A stretch of 64,000 nt of DNA from Strigamia acuminata (GCA_949358305.1 OX442315.1:7280427-7344426); one strand, 5' to 3'; shown: positions 52,574-62,439, counted from the first letter of the stretch. The notes: generated from the letters alone by a model not told the origin. Program-made: numbers and translations.

Positions 52574-54763
52574 ATGGCGGATTCCGGCAAATCTCACCAA
52601 TTTTCAATTCCACGACTGAACTCCGATAACTACGAATCTTGGTCCCGAAATATCCAATTTTTGCTCTTGGAAAAAGGAGTAGATGATTTCATCTCAGAGA
52701 ATCCTCCGGTCAGAGACGAAGCCTGGGATCAGCCTCGAAAACAGCTTCACGACGACCGTTCAAAGCGTGCAAAAGCCTTGCTTGGCTTGTTTGTCGAGTC
52801 CCAATATCAGGACATTGTTCTTGCTGCGGACTCCGCACGTGACGCCTGGGTAGCCTTGAAAGCGACATTTCAGCCGACTTCTCTTGCCCGAATTGCTAAA
52901 CTCCGCCGAGATTTCCTGATGATGCGTTTACTTCCGAATGAAGACATGTCAGTTTTCATTAGCCGTGTCACCAAAGCCCGTGCCGTTTTGAAGGACTTGG
53001 AAGTCACATTTTCGGATTCGGATGTCGCTTATCAACTTTTGGATTTGTTACCAGATTCGTACGAGGCGACCGTGCAAACGATTTACCATTGGTCTAAAGC
53101 GGATTTCACATTAAAGGGAGTCTCCGACCATCTTCTCTCCGAATTTAATCGTTTGAAGATGAAGAATGCAGATTCGGGGTCATCGACTAGTTTACAGTCA
53201 GCGAGTTCGTCTTCGAGTGCACCGACGAGAGTTTTCAAGCCCTTGTCACAAATTCAGTGCTTTAATTGCAAGGAAATGGGACACTATGCGAACAAGTGCC
53301 CCAAACCTCGAGTCCAGGGCGTTGCCTCTTCCAACTCGTCTACCAATCGTGGTCGCCGATCTTCGTCTCGGAACCGCAAAAGTGGACGCGGTAATGCAAC
53401 ACCACCTGCCCCGAGTGCTCAAAGTGTTTCAAGTGCAAGGTCCGGTTTAGGTTTCTTTGCACGGTCAGAATCCAACGTCGCATCGACTTCGTCTTTGGAA
53501 TGGCTAATTGATTCGGGTTCATCTGACCACGTGTGTTGCCGTCGTGATTCTTTTTCGACGTACAAGCCCGTTTCGAATTATTTCATCATTTTGGGTGAAG
53601 GCCGTTCACGAGTTGATGGTATAGGTGACGTGGTTTTGCGGATTGGTCGTGGTGGCGCGAAAGGAGAATTTCCCGTCACAATGCATAATGTTCTTCATGC
53701 CCCCGCTTTTTCGCGTAATTTAGTCAGTTTGTCAAAAATTGATCGCGCCGGACTACATTTTGTGGCTTCAAATGGTTTAATGACCATTTTTGATCCGTCC
53801 GACAAAGCCAAACAATTTCTTTTGCATGCCAAACTGAAGGATGATTTATATTCCCTTCAGCATGTCTTGCCCGCAGATCCTACATCTGCGCCGCTTCCTG
53901 CGCTTACGGCCACCTCAGTGGTCAAGCCGGTCCTCTCTGCGCAGACTATAAAGCCTGCTCGGCATGTCACTTTTGCCGAGGGACCTGCTTTATCCCCTCC
54001 TTGTAAGCCCCCGAAGGGGAAGTTATCCGATTTAGAGCTTTGGCACCGGAGATTTGGGCATTTTAATACCGAAGGTTTACACTTTTTAGCGAAATCTCCG
54101 AATGCTTCCGGAATCGATATTTCGACTTCCGCATTTCCGGCATGTGCCGTGTGTGCTCGTTCTAAATCCACCCGAGCCTCGTTTCCGAGTGCAAAGAATA
54201 GAATTTCCAGTAAGAAGCCTTTGGATTTAATCCATATGGACGTTTGGGGAAATTCCCCAACTACTTCCGTGGGTGGCGCTCGTTATTTATTAACGATCGT
54301 GGATGACTTTTCTCGCTATTCCTTTGTTGTCCCTATGAAAACGAAGGGGGAAGTTTTTGAAGTTTTTAAACTTTTCCATGCTCGGATGGAAACATTATGG
54401 GGGGCTGGCTGCATTAAAGCAGTCAGAACCGATAACGGGATGGAATTTTGCTCTAAAAATTTCGAAAATTTCTTGCTCCAGCGTGGCATCAAGGCACAGC
54501 GCACGAATGTTTATACACCTGAGCAGAATGGCGTTGCGGAACGCCTTAACCGCACCTTATTTGAAGGCGTGCGTTCCTTGTTTTTGATGACGTCTTTGCC
54601 TCGAGAATTGTGGGCTGAGCTCGCGGTTTCAATGATTTATCTCAAGAATCGCTTTCCACATAAATCTCTGAACAACCTTATCCCCTATTGTCTGTGGTAC
54701 AATAAGGCTGTTCCACTCAAGCACTTAAAAGTGATTGGGTCAAGGTGTTTCGCTCCGAGGTGA
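52574..54763 (+). CDS. E3 gag, protease and integrase, 729 aa
   Basis: From MADSGKSHQFSIPRLNSDNY. Copia gag, CCHC knuckle CFNCKEMGHYANKC near residue 232, protease WLIDSGSSDHV near 311 and the pre-integrase zinc domain (WHRRFGHF). Integrase follows with HMDVWGN, RTDNGMEF and NGVAERLNRT (D, D, E). It breaks off at LKHLKVIGSRCFA, the position of the L-R-V-F-G-C motif, and stops three codons later. The integrase C-terminal region (K-L-D..G-x-x-x-G-Y) is missing. Confidence 0.9.
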   Translation: MADSGKSHQFSIPRLNSDNYESWSRNIQFLLLEKGVDDFISENPPVRDEAWDQPRKQLHDDRSKRAKALLGLFVESQYQDIVLAADSARDAWVALKATFQPTSLARIAKLRRDFLMMRLLPNEDMSVFISRVTKARAVLKDLEVTFSDSDVAYQLLDLLPDSYEATVQTIYHWSKADFTLKGVSDHLLSEFNRLKMKNADSGSSTSLQSASSSSSAPTRVFKPLSQIQCFNCKEMGHYANKCPKPRVQGVASSNSSTNRGRRSSSRNRKSGRGNATPPAPSAQSVSSARSGLGFFARSESNVASTSSLEWLIDSGSSDHVCCRRDSFSTYKPVSNYFIILGEGRSRVDGIGDVVLRIGRGGAKGEFPVTMHNVLHAPAFSRNLVSLSKIDRAGLHFVASNGLMTIFDPSDKAKQFLLHAKLKDDLYSLQHVLPADPTSAPLPALTATSVVKPVLSAQTIKPARHVTFAEGPALSPPCKPPKGKLSDLELWHRRFGHFNTEGLHFLAKSPNASGIDISTSAFPACAVCARSKSTRASFPSAKNRISSKKPLDLIHMDVWGNSPTTSVGGARYLLTIVDDFSRYSFVVPMKTKGEVFEVFKLFHARMETLWGAGCIKAVRTDNGMEFCSKNFENFLLQRGIKAQRTNVYTPEQNGVAERLNRTLFEGVRSLFLMTSLPRELWAELAVSMIYLKNRFPHKSLNNLIPYCLWYNKAVPLKHLKVIGSRCFAPR

Positions 54764-54918
54764 TTCGGCAGTCTGGTGCGACTATGGGAAACACTGATGT
54801 GTATTTTTATCCCCCGGATCATACCAGATTACGGAGTCATGTTGACGTTGCGCAATATTGCGCAGATCATCGATTAGCATATGACCGGGATAATTTTGAC
54901 TTTTGCACCCGGAACGTG
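54733..54918 (+). CDS. MBD (methyl-CpG-binding)-like domain in E3 pol
   Basis: In the frame of the downstream pol ORF, the segment starts DWVKVFRSEVIRQSG and continues GNTDVYFYPP, RLRSHVDVAQYC and DNFDF. This follows the MBD pattern: W near the start, S-G, G-x-x-D-V-Y, P, R-S, Y and F-D-F. The Asp and Tyr of DVY and the Arg of LRS, which contact methyl-CpG in MeCP2-type domains, are kept. The residue after SG is Ala where MeCP2-type domains have Arg, so methyl specificity is uncertain. E1 and E2 have nothing similar at this place. Confidence 0.72.
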
Positions 54919-56601
54919 CCTGTTTGCACGGTTGATCCCCCTCCGGCAGATCCAACTGCTTTTCCTCTTCCTAGTCCTACGGCTTCAGAAGATGAAGCAT
55001 TAGGGGATTGCTATTCTGCTACACCACGGTACGCGCACTCCTTATTTGCCCAGGTTCCTCGCACCTATAAGGAAGCTATTGCAAGTCCCGACCGTGTCCA
55101 TTGGCAGAAAGCCATGGAGGAAGAGCTTTCACTCTTCCGTGAGCGAGGTGTTTACGAAGAGGTTGAGAAACCTCCTTCTAATGTGAACATTGTGGGGAAT
55201 AAATGGGTTTACTACATCAAGCGCGATGCAGAAGGCGTCGTGCGCCGTTTTAGAGCGATGTTGGTTGCCCAGGGCTTCAGCCAAAAGTTCGGAGTCGACT
55301 ATTCCGAGGTTTTCAGTCCCGTGGTTAACTATGTGCTCATACGCCTGTTTTTCGTGCTTCTAGTAGTCGTTTTAGGCTGGCTAGATGCACATCTCGATGT
55401 CAAGGGTGCTTATTTATATGGCAACTTAGATGAAGCTATCTTCATGAGAATTCCTAAGGGCTGGGAAACTCCTCAGAATGCCGGTAAGGTATGGAGGCTT
55501 CATAAGGCCCTTTACGGCCTTCATCAGAGCGGACGGCAATGGAATTTCCGCCTAGTTGAGGCTTTGCTAGGGATTAATTTCCACAAGCTTCTTGGGATTA
55601 ATGGCGTATTTATTTCCAACACTTATGATGCTGTCATCCTTGTTTATGTTGATGACATGGTACTTTTCACCAAAGGACAAGATCCGCGTGATCGAACTGT
55701 TAAGGCCCTTCGTGCAATTTTCACAATAACAGATTTAGGTCCGGTATCAAAGTTGTTGGGCGTTCAATTTGATCGCGATGGTGGTAAAATCTGCATCCAT
55801 CAGCGAGATTACATTGATAGAATTGCTGAGGACTACGGAATTTCCTCCGAGCATTTGTGCAAAGTCCCGATTGCCGTAGGCACGATGGTCAATTGTGCTA
55901 GAGATGGTGAACGTGTTTTGAGGGATGATGAATTCCCATATCGGTCTCTTATTGGGTCTCTGCTCTTTCTAGCTTCTCGAACGCGTCCCGATATCCTCTT
56001 TCCAGTTATTCTTATGTCGCAATATAACACGTGTTTCACTGGAAGGCACGTGGCCCTTTTGCTACAGATCCTCCAGTATGTGAAGAATACGCGGGAATAT
56101 TCAATTCAGCTTTCCGCGGTCACTGGAGATATTCTATCGGGGCACTCCGATGCTTCTTGGATCTCAGATCGAGATACAAGAAAGAGCTTCGGAGGTTATA
56201 CAATTTCGGTGTTCGGGGTTCCCATTTCCTGGGGTTGCTGTAAGCAACGCTATTGCGCCTTGTCCATTATGGAAGCGGAATTCCTAGCGCTTTTGGACGG
56301 TGCAAAGGAAATTGTCTGGCTTCATGGCGCGATTGAGCGGACCCGGATTTTTCAACTTCCGGCCCCAACCATGTTCTCTGATTCTCTGTCGACGATTTTT
56401 TTCACCAGCAACGATATAGAGAATCGGAGGACAAAGCACATTGACGTGAAATTCTTTTTCCTGCGGGATTGGCTAAATGAGGGTGTTTTTGTTTTGAGGA
56501 AAGTTTCAGGTGAATTAAACCCTGCGGACATCTTCACAAAATTTTTCTCGCCCGCCCGCATTCGATATTTATGTCAACATTTTTACAGTAGTTTGCGATA
56601 G
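54745..56601 (+). CDS. E3 reverse transcriptase and RNase H ORF
   Basis: After the MBD-like part comes a complete copia RT: YKEAIASPDRVHW, NKWVYYIKRDAEG, FRAMLVAQGFSQ, KGAYLYGNLDEAIFM and the catalytic YVDDM. RNase H follows with SGHSDASW, SIMEAEFLALLDGAKE, FSDSLSTI and RTKHIDVKF, ending at 56601. The start shown is only where the frame opens past the upstream stop. The frame is one position back from the gag-integrase ORF. Confidence 0.9.
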   Translation: MFRSEVIRQSGATMGNTDVYFYPPDHTRLRSHVDVAQYCADHRLAYDRDNFDFCTRNVPVCTVDPPPADPTAFPLPSPTASEDEALGDCYSATPRYAHSLFAQVPRTYKEAIASPDRVHWQKAMEEELSLFRERGVYEEVEKPPSNVNIVGNKWVYYIKRDAEGVVRRFRAMLVAQGFSQKFGVDYSEVFSPVVNYVLIRLFFVLLVVVLGWLDAHLDVKGAYLYGNLDEAIFMRIPKGWETPQNAGKVWRLHKALYGLHQSGRQWNFRLVEALLGINFHKLLGINGVFISNTYDAVILVYVDDMVLFTKGQDPRDRTVKALRAIFTITDLGPVSKLLGVQFDRDGGKICIHQRDYIDRIAEDYGISSEHLCKVPIAVGTMVNCARDGERVLRDDEFPYRSLIGSLLFLASRTRPDILFPVILMSQYNTCFTGRHVALLLQILQYVKNTREYSIQLSAVTGDILSGHSDASWISDRDTRKSFGGYTISVFGVPISWGCCKQRYCALSIMEAEFLALLDGAKEIVWLHGAIERTRIFQLPAPTMFSDSLSTIFFTSNDIENRRTKHIDVKFFFLRDWLNEGVFVLRKVSGELNPADIFTKFFSPARIRYLCQHFYSSLR

Positions 56602-56669
56602 GTTTTCGCATTTACTTTTGTTATATCTTGTTATATGATTGAGTCATGTCTCGGAGAATGGGGGGCTAC

Positions 56670-56930
56670 TGTTGGCTTTTGTTCTCCGAGATTTGTGATA
56701 TGCAATTGATTATTGATGTTACACATGTTTGATTTGTAATTATTTATGATTTTATAGTTTATTATCATGTAAACATTGATGTATCAATTGGATTACCGTA
56801 GTTGGAGTTGTTTTTTAACTGCTTAGCAACTGTTGTTTTTACTTGTTCTCATGCTTGCATGAGATGATTAAATCTTGTTCTTTTACTCACTTTTGGCCTG
56901 GAATTTGTTCATCAATCCATACTTTCAACA
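56670..56930 (+). repeat. E3 3' LTR
   Basis: 261 bp; preceded by AATGGGGGGCTAC, with GGGGGG as likely polypurine tract. Confidence 0.93.
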
Positions 56931-57214
56931 GTTTCTTTGGTTTTCCAGTGTATTTTTTCTTGTTTTTCCTGTTTCTTTCGAGTTTTTAGGTTTTATTGCT
57001 ACTTTTTGGGTTGTGTGTGTTTATTTGGTTTTTAAGGTGTTTATTCAGTTTTCTTAGGTTTTTAGTAAGGTTTTTAACTGTTTTTTTTCTGGACCGCGAT
57101 AAAAATTTTTCAATTGTATCCGGACCCCACTTAAAATTACTTGCCGACCCCTGCTCTAACCTGATTGGTTTAAAAGTTTAGAAAGTGAATGACTTTGAAA
57201 ATAGCCTTCAAGGT

Positions 57215-57713
57215 CAAAAGGCACAAATCTTTTGGCATCTTCATTTTATTAAATTTTAGTTCCAGAAAAATAGCAATCATGTCGGACATCACAAAAACAT
57301 TCACATGATTGAAAAAATTGAAAGCCCTTAGAGACCGAAATGCAATCGCGGTCATCACGGCCGTCAGCCACCAGGTTAATTTCCTTAGAATCACCTGAAA
57401 TGCCGCCAGGTACGTCGGGAGAGTGTATACGTAATTTTGTGTCGGGCTGGCTGGATTTAGTGGTTTTCCTGCGTTTTCGGCCAGCGACCGCGTGGTCGCC
57501 CGAAACGAGGCTTAGCGGTTTCGCGTTTTTAACAATAAGGATAATTAAACTTGTTGGTATTAGCCTTGGTTGCAGGGTTAACTGCTAACATGCTGTTGAA
57601 TATATCCACTAGAGTGTTCGTGTGGCGATAAATGTGTTCCCGATTCAGGAGCGACATCGAGTTGCAACTGGTAGCGGCTGTTTTTATTTCAAATTGCAAA
57701 TTATCAAATGTAT
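57215..57713. other. No recognisable gene
   Basis: Contains a short ORF at 57340-57588 (+, 82 aa) without motif and the end of the M2 fragment at the left. Probably the 3' flank of the LRR gene. Confidence 0.4.
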
Positions 57714-58994
57714 TTAAGCCAGCAGTACATCCAAGTTTTTAATTTTGATGTAGTTTCTAATCAGATTATGAGCTTGGTTGTCGACATTATTACACTGAGA
57801 GATGCGTAGCATATTCATTGGGTTTTGCACTTCCAACAATTTTGTGATTGAACTGCTACTAATAAAGTGGCATGATTTAAATTCGACCTTTTTCAAATGT
57901 TGTAGCGCATTCGATGTAACAAGTTCAGAAATTAAATCGTCAAAATGTGTCGGACAATTATCAATGATCAATATTTCTAAACTTGGTATCAATAACGTTT
58001 TCATTTGTCCTTCAGTAATGAATGAATCGCGACAGCATAATGTCCGAAGGTTTTTCAATGGAGCATCCATTTCAGTGAAGTTTGTACACTCGGTTAACGA
58101 TAATGCCTCTAACATTGGCCAAGCACGATCGATAAGTTTCAAATTGCCCAACGGAGCTTCAACCAGATGAAGCATCTTCAATCGTGGCGTCCATATTAGA
58201 ATATTAGCTTCGACATGCGTCAAAGATAGGGTTGTTAAATTAGGAAAACTCTTCGATAACATGGGAATAAGTATGTTAGTTATCCTTGTAATTGGAACAT
58301 GTTCAATGGAATAAGTGGGCAACGTTTTGCTTGTATTCGAGTATTTAACTAACTTAGTAAATACTTTGGACCAGTAATCATGTTCAAACGATTTTAAAAG
58401 GGACAGTTGGTTGAGAACGAACAAACACCCATCGGCTTTGACACGAGTCTGTCTAACATCTAAACACTCTAGTTTGACGCAACTGATTAACGACCGGAGC
58501 CCAACGTCGGAAATGGTTGAACAACGCGCAATGTTAAGGTGTGTTAAGAGTGGACAATTCTTTCCGATTACAGCGGCAAGTTGATCCGTGCACTGTTTGC
58601 TTGAACAAAGATTCAATCGTTGAAGTTTCGGTAAACTTTGCAATAATTTGACTGTGGCTTTCTCAGTTGGCATTTTTCCAACAGATTCTGTCAAGTTTAA
58701 ATCCACGAGGTTTTCACACACTCGGCCTACTTCAGCGTACAGCGGAGTCATGGATAGATCAAAGTTAGACAAATGATGAAGTGATAAAGCGCCGGAATGA
58801 ATGAAAATGTTTGAAGGAAGACGTAGATTAGTGCGTGAAAAGTCAACTCGCTCGCTCAGATTTTCAAATACGCTGTTAATAAACCTGCGTGGCTGATTTC
58901 TAAGTTGATCTGGTATCTGTTTTCCTTGAAAATGAACTAACGCCACTTCTAAGCATAATGCTTGCAGACCCGATGCTGATTTCTTGCGTGGCAT
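57714..58994 (-). CDS. LRR protein, ZYG11/F-box-LRR-like, 426 aa
   Basis: Single open frame from MPRKKSASGLQALCLEVALV. The N-terminal 60 residues contain an L-x-x-L-C-L-x-x-A segment and a leucine-poor helix region resembling the N-terminus of ZYG11-type cullin-2 adaptors. About ten leucine-rich repeats of the cysteine-containing/RNI type follow (LQRLNLCSSKQCTD, LTHLNIARCSTISDVGL, LECLDVRQTRV, LEALSLTECTNF, LEILIIDNC). Such proteins usually recognise substrates for ubiquitination. That role is inferred from repeat type only; a clear F-box is not seen. The start is supported by the paralogue, which begins MPRRKS. A splice acceptor (GATTTCAG) lies about 75 bp upstream at 59070. Confidence 0.82.
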   Translation of the reverse strand: MPRKKSASGLQALCLEVALVHFQGKQIPDQLRNQPRRFINSVFENLSERVDFSRTNLRLPSNIFIHSGALSLHHLSNFDLSMTPLYAEVGRVCENLVDLNLTESVGKMPTEKATVKLLQSLPKLQRLNLCSSKQCTDQLAAVIGKNCPLLTHLNIARCSTISDVGLRSLISCVKLECLDVRQTRVKADGCLFVLNQLSLLKSFEHDYWSKVFTKLVKYSNTSKTLPTYSIEHVPITRITNILIPMLSKSFPNLTTLSLTHVEANILIWTPRLKMLHLVEAPLGNLKLIDRAWPMLEALSLTECTNFTEMDAPLKNLRTLCCRDSFITEGQMKTLLIPSLEILIIDNCPTHFDDLISELVTSNALQHLKKVEFKSCHFISSSSITKLLEVQNPMNMLRISQCNNVDNQAHNLIRNYIKIKNLDVLLA

Positions 58995-59228
58995 GTCGTC
59001 TGTAGAGGTCAGATGCCAATCACACTCTTGGCAACAGGAACTTCGGCAAAATGGCGCCGATTACGATCTCTGAAATCGAGAAGAAAAAGTGATTTAATTA
59101 GCAAATTCAATGTATGTCCCAGGCATTTTGTGAAACGAGGAAATAAATTCAATTATTTGAAAATGAAAATACAACATTGATTTATTTTACAATAAACACA
59201 TTGGATTTGGCAAAAGGAATGGACTTAC

Positions 59229-59480
59229 AGTTGGGTGTTCGTGATTATTCCTTTCGGAATCCACAGCTTCGTTATTGTGTCCGCGTGGTCTCCGGACTAA
59301 CCGGACGGATTCGCGCCGCAAAAACGTCGCTCGAACGTCTTCTAAACGTTCTGACGACTGCTGCCTTCTTCGATGAACCTCTCGGCTACGTTTCGGCAAT
59401 GGATTGGCATTCCTTCTTGGGATTCCTTCGACCGCGTGGTTGGTATAGAAGCAAAATGGTCGACGTGACCGCTCGTGTTA
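59229..59480 (-). other. Probable 5' untranslated exon of the 57.7-kb LRR gene
   Basis: Ends in CCAACT|GTAAGTCC at 59228-59229, a strong donor pairing with the acceptor at 59070. Continuing into the next exon from its ORF (MPKRSREVHRRR) gives an immediate stop, so it is UTR or an upstream ORF. The upper limit is arbitrary. Confidence 0.45.
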
Positions 59481-59739
59481 AAAAAGCTGTTCGTTCCAGG
59501 TGACTTCCGGTCTCCGGATTATCTTCCTTGTCCAATCAATGATTGGACCAATTGGCGCTTGTCCAAGTGGTCAGTAACTGCCACAGTACTCACATTAAAA
59601 CGTCTAGAAAAAGAAAATTAAAAAGAATTCTTGAATTATGCAAATCCATATTGACATTAGAATAACAAAACTTTATTCCTTTTTTTGTCGCTAGGAGACT
59701 TTGCAGATAGTTTACATTTGTAATTAATTGTATTGAAAA

Positions 59740-61092
59740 TCAGCTTTGGAAGGGGGTGTACTCAAAGCCAGAGGTCTCTTCGACTTGCAAATCCAAGTTT
59801 GTGCTTCTGGCGTAACCGTTAATTTCGTCGTAAGCTGGCGCTTTAATGTGATGACAACTCCAGAAAAACAACTTGTCCATTGGGTTTTGAGCGTGCACCA
59901 ATTTCATTATCGACGTGCAAGTGATGAAGTTGCAAAATGAAAATGTCAAGGTTTTTATATTTTGCAGCGCGTTCGACTCGATTAGTTCGGAAATCAAACG
60001 GTCCGAAAGTTCCGTCCGACAGCCGTAAAAGCACAATTCCTCTAAACTTTCACACGACACCAACAACATTTTCATCTGTCGTTCGGTAATATGCGAATTG
60101 CTGCACCGCAAATGCAGTCGCCGAAGCTTCTTCAACGGAGCGTTGTCGATGTCGTCGCTCGTGTTGGAAATCGTACAGTCCGTCAACGACAACCTCTCTA
60201 AACTCGGCCAAGTGTGGTCGATAAGTCGAATGTTGACCGGCGTGACGTCGACGAGCTCGAGACTCGTCAACCGCTGAGGCCAGACTAAAATATTGAAATA
60301 CAGATGCGTCCGGTCGCCGAGCAAGCGCAAGCTTTTCAATCTCGGAAAAATGTTCTTTAGGATCGGAATGTGCTCGGCGTTGATCTCCGGAAGCCTTTCG
60401 ATGGCATAAGTGTGCGCAGGTTTGTTTTTGATCGACTGTTTCGCCAACCTGGCGAACAATTTGCCCCACCGGTTGAATTTTAACACTTTTAACACTGGCA
60501 GTTGGTCGAGAAGGTACAAGCAGCCGTCGACGGTTGCGCGAGTAAATTGCACGTCCATGTACTCCATTTTGTCGCAACGGCTTAACGAGTGGAGCCCGTC
60601 GTCGGTAACGTTCGAACAATACGAAATGTTAAGATGCGTCAAGAGTGGACAATTCCTTCCGATCGCAGCGGCCACTTGATCCGTGCACTCTTCCTTTAAC
60701 CACAGGTTTAGACGTTGGATTCTCGGTAGACTTTGCATGAGTTTGACCGTGGCGGCGATCGATATTTCTGGAGCGCCTTCGTATTCTTCCAGGTTTAAAT
60801 AGACGAGGTTTGGACAAACTTTTTGTATCTTTTCGTAGAGAGAAATCATCGGCTGGTCGAACATGTACAAATGGTGCAGCGAGGTGGCGCCGGGATGGAC
60901 GAAAATGTTGGAGGGAAAACGTAGATCGGTGAATCCGAATTTGTATTGCTGGCACAGTTTTTGAAATAAGTTATTCCTAAGCATGAACGGAAGCTTTGCT
61001 AGTCGATCTTGCTTTTCTATCTCCGCAAATCGGTTTGCCGCCACGTTCAAACACATTTCTTCGAGGCTTAGCACTGATTTTCTGCGTGGCAT
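59740..61092 (-). CDS. LRR protein, ZYG11/F-box-LRR-like, 450 aa (paralogue)
   Basis: Starts at MPRRKSVLSLEEMCLNVAAN, matching the neighbour; the frame is open 28 codons further up to 61176, but that extension has no counterpart. Repeats include IQRLNLWLKEECTD, LTHLNISYCSNVTDDGL, LERLSLTDCTISN and LEELCFYGC. It is clearly homologous to the 57.7-kb gene along its length, same strand, about 0.75 kb upstream: a tandem duplicate. It diverges most in the C-terminus, where it has an extra VEETSGFEYTPFQS tail. GC is higher than in the neighbour. Function as a ubiquitin-ligase substrate receptor is inferred. Confidence 0.83.
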   Translation of the reverse strand: MPRRKSVLSLEEMCLNVAANRFAEIEKQDRLAKLPFMLRNNLFQKLCQQYKFGFTDLRFPSNIFVHPGATSLHHLYMFDQPMISLYEKIQKVCPNLVYLNLEEYEGAPEISIAATVKLMQSLPRIQRLNLWLKEECTDQVAAAIGRNCPLLTHLNISYCSNVTDDGLHSLSRCDKMEYMDVQFTRATVDGCLYLLDQLPVLKVLKFNRWGKLFARLAKQSIKNKPAHTYAIERLPEINAEHIPILKNIFPRLKSLRLLGDRTHLYFNILVWPQRLTSLELVDVTPVNIRLIDHTWPSLERLSLTDCTISNTSDDIDNAPLKKLRRLHLRCSNSHITERQMKMLLVSCESLEELCFYGCRTELSDRLISELIESNALQNIKTLTFSFCNFITCTSIMKLVHAQNPMDKLFFWSCHHIKAPAYDEINGYARSTNLDLQVEETSGFEYTPFQS

Positions 61093-61385
61093 TATGTCTG
61101 ATGAATGATTGAGATTAAACCGATTTGTTCGTACGAAACTGTGCAAAACCCATGGCTGATGTTCTTCGCTACACATCGTGGCATTGTTGGTAACAACACG
61201 AAGTCTGCAAAATGGCGCCTATTGTCATGTGATCAATATTTTAATTTTTGGCACCAGGGACTTTAAAAAAAGCTTTGAAGAGCAGAATTTGGACGAAATG
61301 TTGTAGTACGGTAGTTTGTGCAGATGGATGGGAATATGTTTGATGTTTACCTCTGGAATTATTTTCTGACTTTGTTTAAGCAATG

Positions 61386-62437
61386 TTTGTTGTAAAATGT
61401 TTCACATTTGTTGCAAAATGTTTCACCCATGTTGCAAAATGTTTCACCCTTGTTGCAAAACGTTTCACTCTTGTTGCAAAACGTTACACCCTTGTTGCAA
61501 AACGTTTCACCCATGTTGCAAAATGTTTCACCCTTGTTGCAAAATGTTTCACCCATGTTGCAAAATGTTTCACCCATGTTGCAAAATGTTTCACCCTTGT
61601 TGCAAAATGTTTCACCCATGTTGCAAAATGTTTCACCCATGTTGCAAAATGTTTCACCCATGATGCAAAATGTTTCACCCTTGTTGCAAAATGTTTCACC
61701 CATGTTGCAAAATGTTTCACCCTTGTTGCAAAATGTTTCACCCATGTTGCAAAATGTTTCACCCTTGTTGCAAAATGTTTCACCCATGTTGCAAAATGTT
61801 TCACCCATGATGCAAAATGTTTCACCCATGTTGCAAAATGTTTCACCCATGATGCAAAATGTTTCACCCTTGTTGCAAAATGTTTCACCCATGTTGCAAA
61901 ATGTTTCACCCTTGTTGCAAAATGTTTCACCCATGTTGCAAAATGTTTCACCCTTGTTGCAAAATGTTTCACCCATGTTGCAAAATGTTTCACCCTTGTT
62001 GCAAAATGTTTCACCCATGTTGCAAAATGTTTCACCCATGATGCAAAATGTTTCACCCATGTTGCAAAATGTTTCACCCATGATGCAAAATGTTTCACCC
62101 TTGTTGCAAAATGTTTCACCCATGTTGCAAAATGTTTCACCCTTGTTGCAAAATGTTTCACCCTTGTTGCAAAATGTTTCACCCATGTTGCAAAATGTTT
62201 CACCCTTGTTGCAAAATGTTTCACCCATGTTGCAAAATGTTTCACCCTTGTTGCAAAATGTTTCACCCATGTTGCAAAATGTTTCACCCATGATGCAAAA
62301 TGTTTCACCCATGTTGCAAAATGTTTCACCCTTGTTGCAAAATGTTTCACCCATGTTGCAAAATGTTTCACCCTTGTTGCAAAATGTTTCACCCATGTTG
62401 CAAAATGTTTCATCCTTGTTGCAAAACCCGTTTCACC
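61386..62437. repeat. Satellite S4, 21-bp unit
   Basis: About 49 units of GTTGCAAAATGTTTCACCCW, with ATG, TTG and GATG variants in an irregular alternation. The unit is a multiple of three with few stops, so 300-codon ORFs appear on both strands (MGETFCN heptads on the minus strand). Confidence 0.97.
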
Positions 62438-62439
62438 CT

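Larger units (their letters stand above)
50992..56930 (+). mobile_element. Copia-type LTR retrotransposon E3 with MBD-like domain
   Basis: LTRs 50995-51255 and 56670-56930 (261 bp, TGTTGG...CAACA) appear identical. GTTTC duplications flank the element at 50987-50991 and 56931-56935, with an extra TAC between the left duplication and the TG of the LTR. The primer site TGGTAGCAGAGGAT (51256-51269) matches the 3' end of initiator tRNA-Met over 14 nt. A 1.3-kb leader precedes gag. gag-pol is in two frames. Confidence 0.95.
50889..57153. mobile_element. hAT-like element split by copia E3
   Basis: CAGCGGTCGGCAA at 50889 and TTGCCGACCCCTG ending 57153 are inverted ends. CTCTAATC and CTCTAACC form an 8-bp flanking repeat with one mismatch. 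Without E3 it is about 320 bp, with no transposase. Confidence 0.8.

Noticed and set aside
54745-54763. Programmed frameshift between E3 ORFs
   Set aside because: The overlap lies in integrase rather than between gag and pol, and part of integrase is missing, so a deletion explains it better.
61359-62396. 345-aa and 309-aa minus-strand ORFs of heptad repeats
   Set aside because: They come from a 21-bp satellite without stops in those frames; both strands are open, so openness carries no coding signal.
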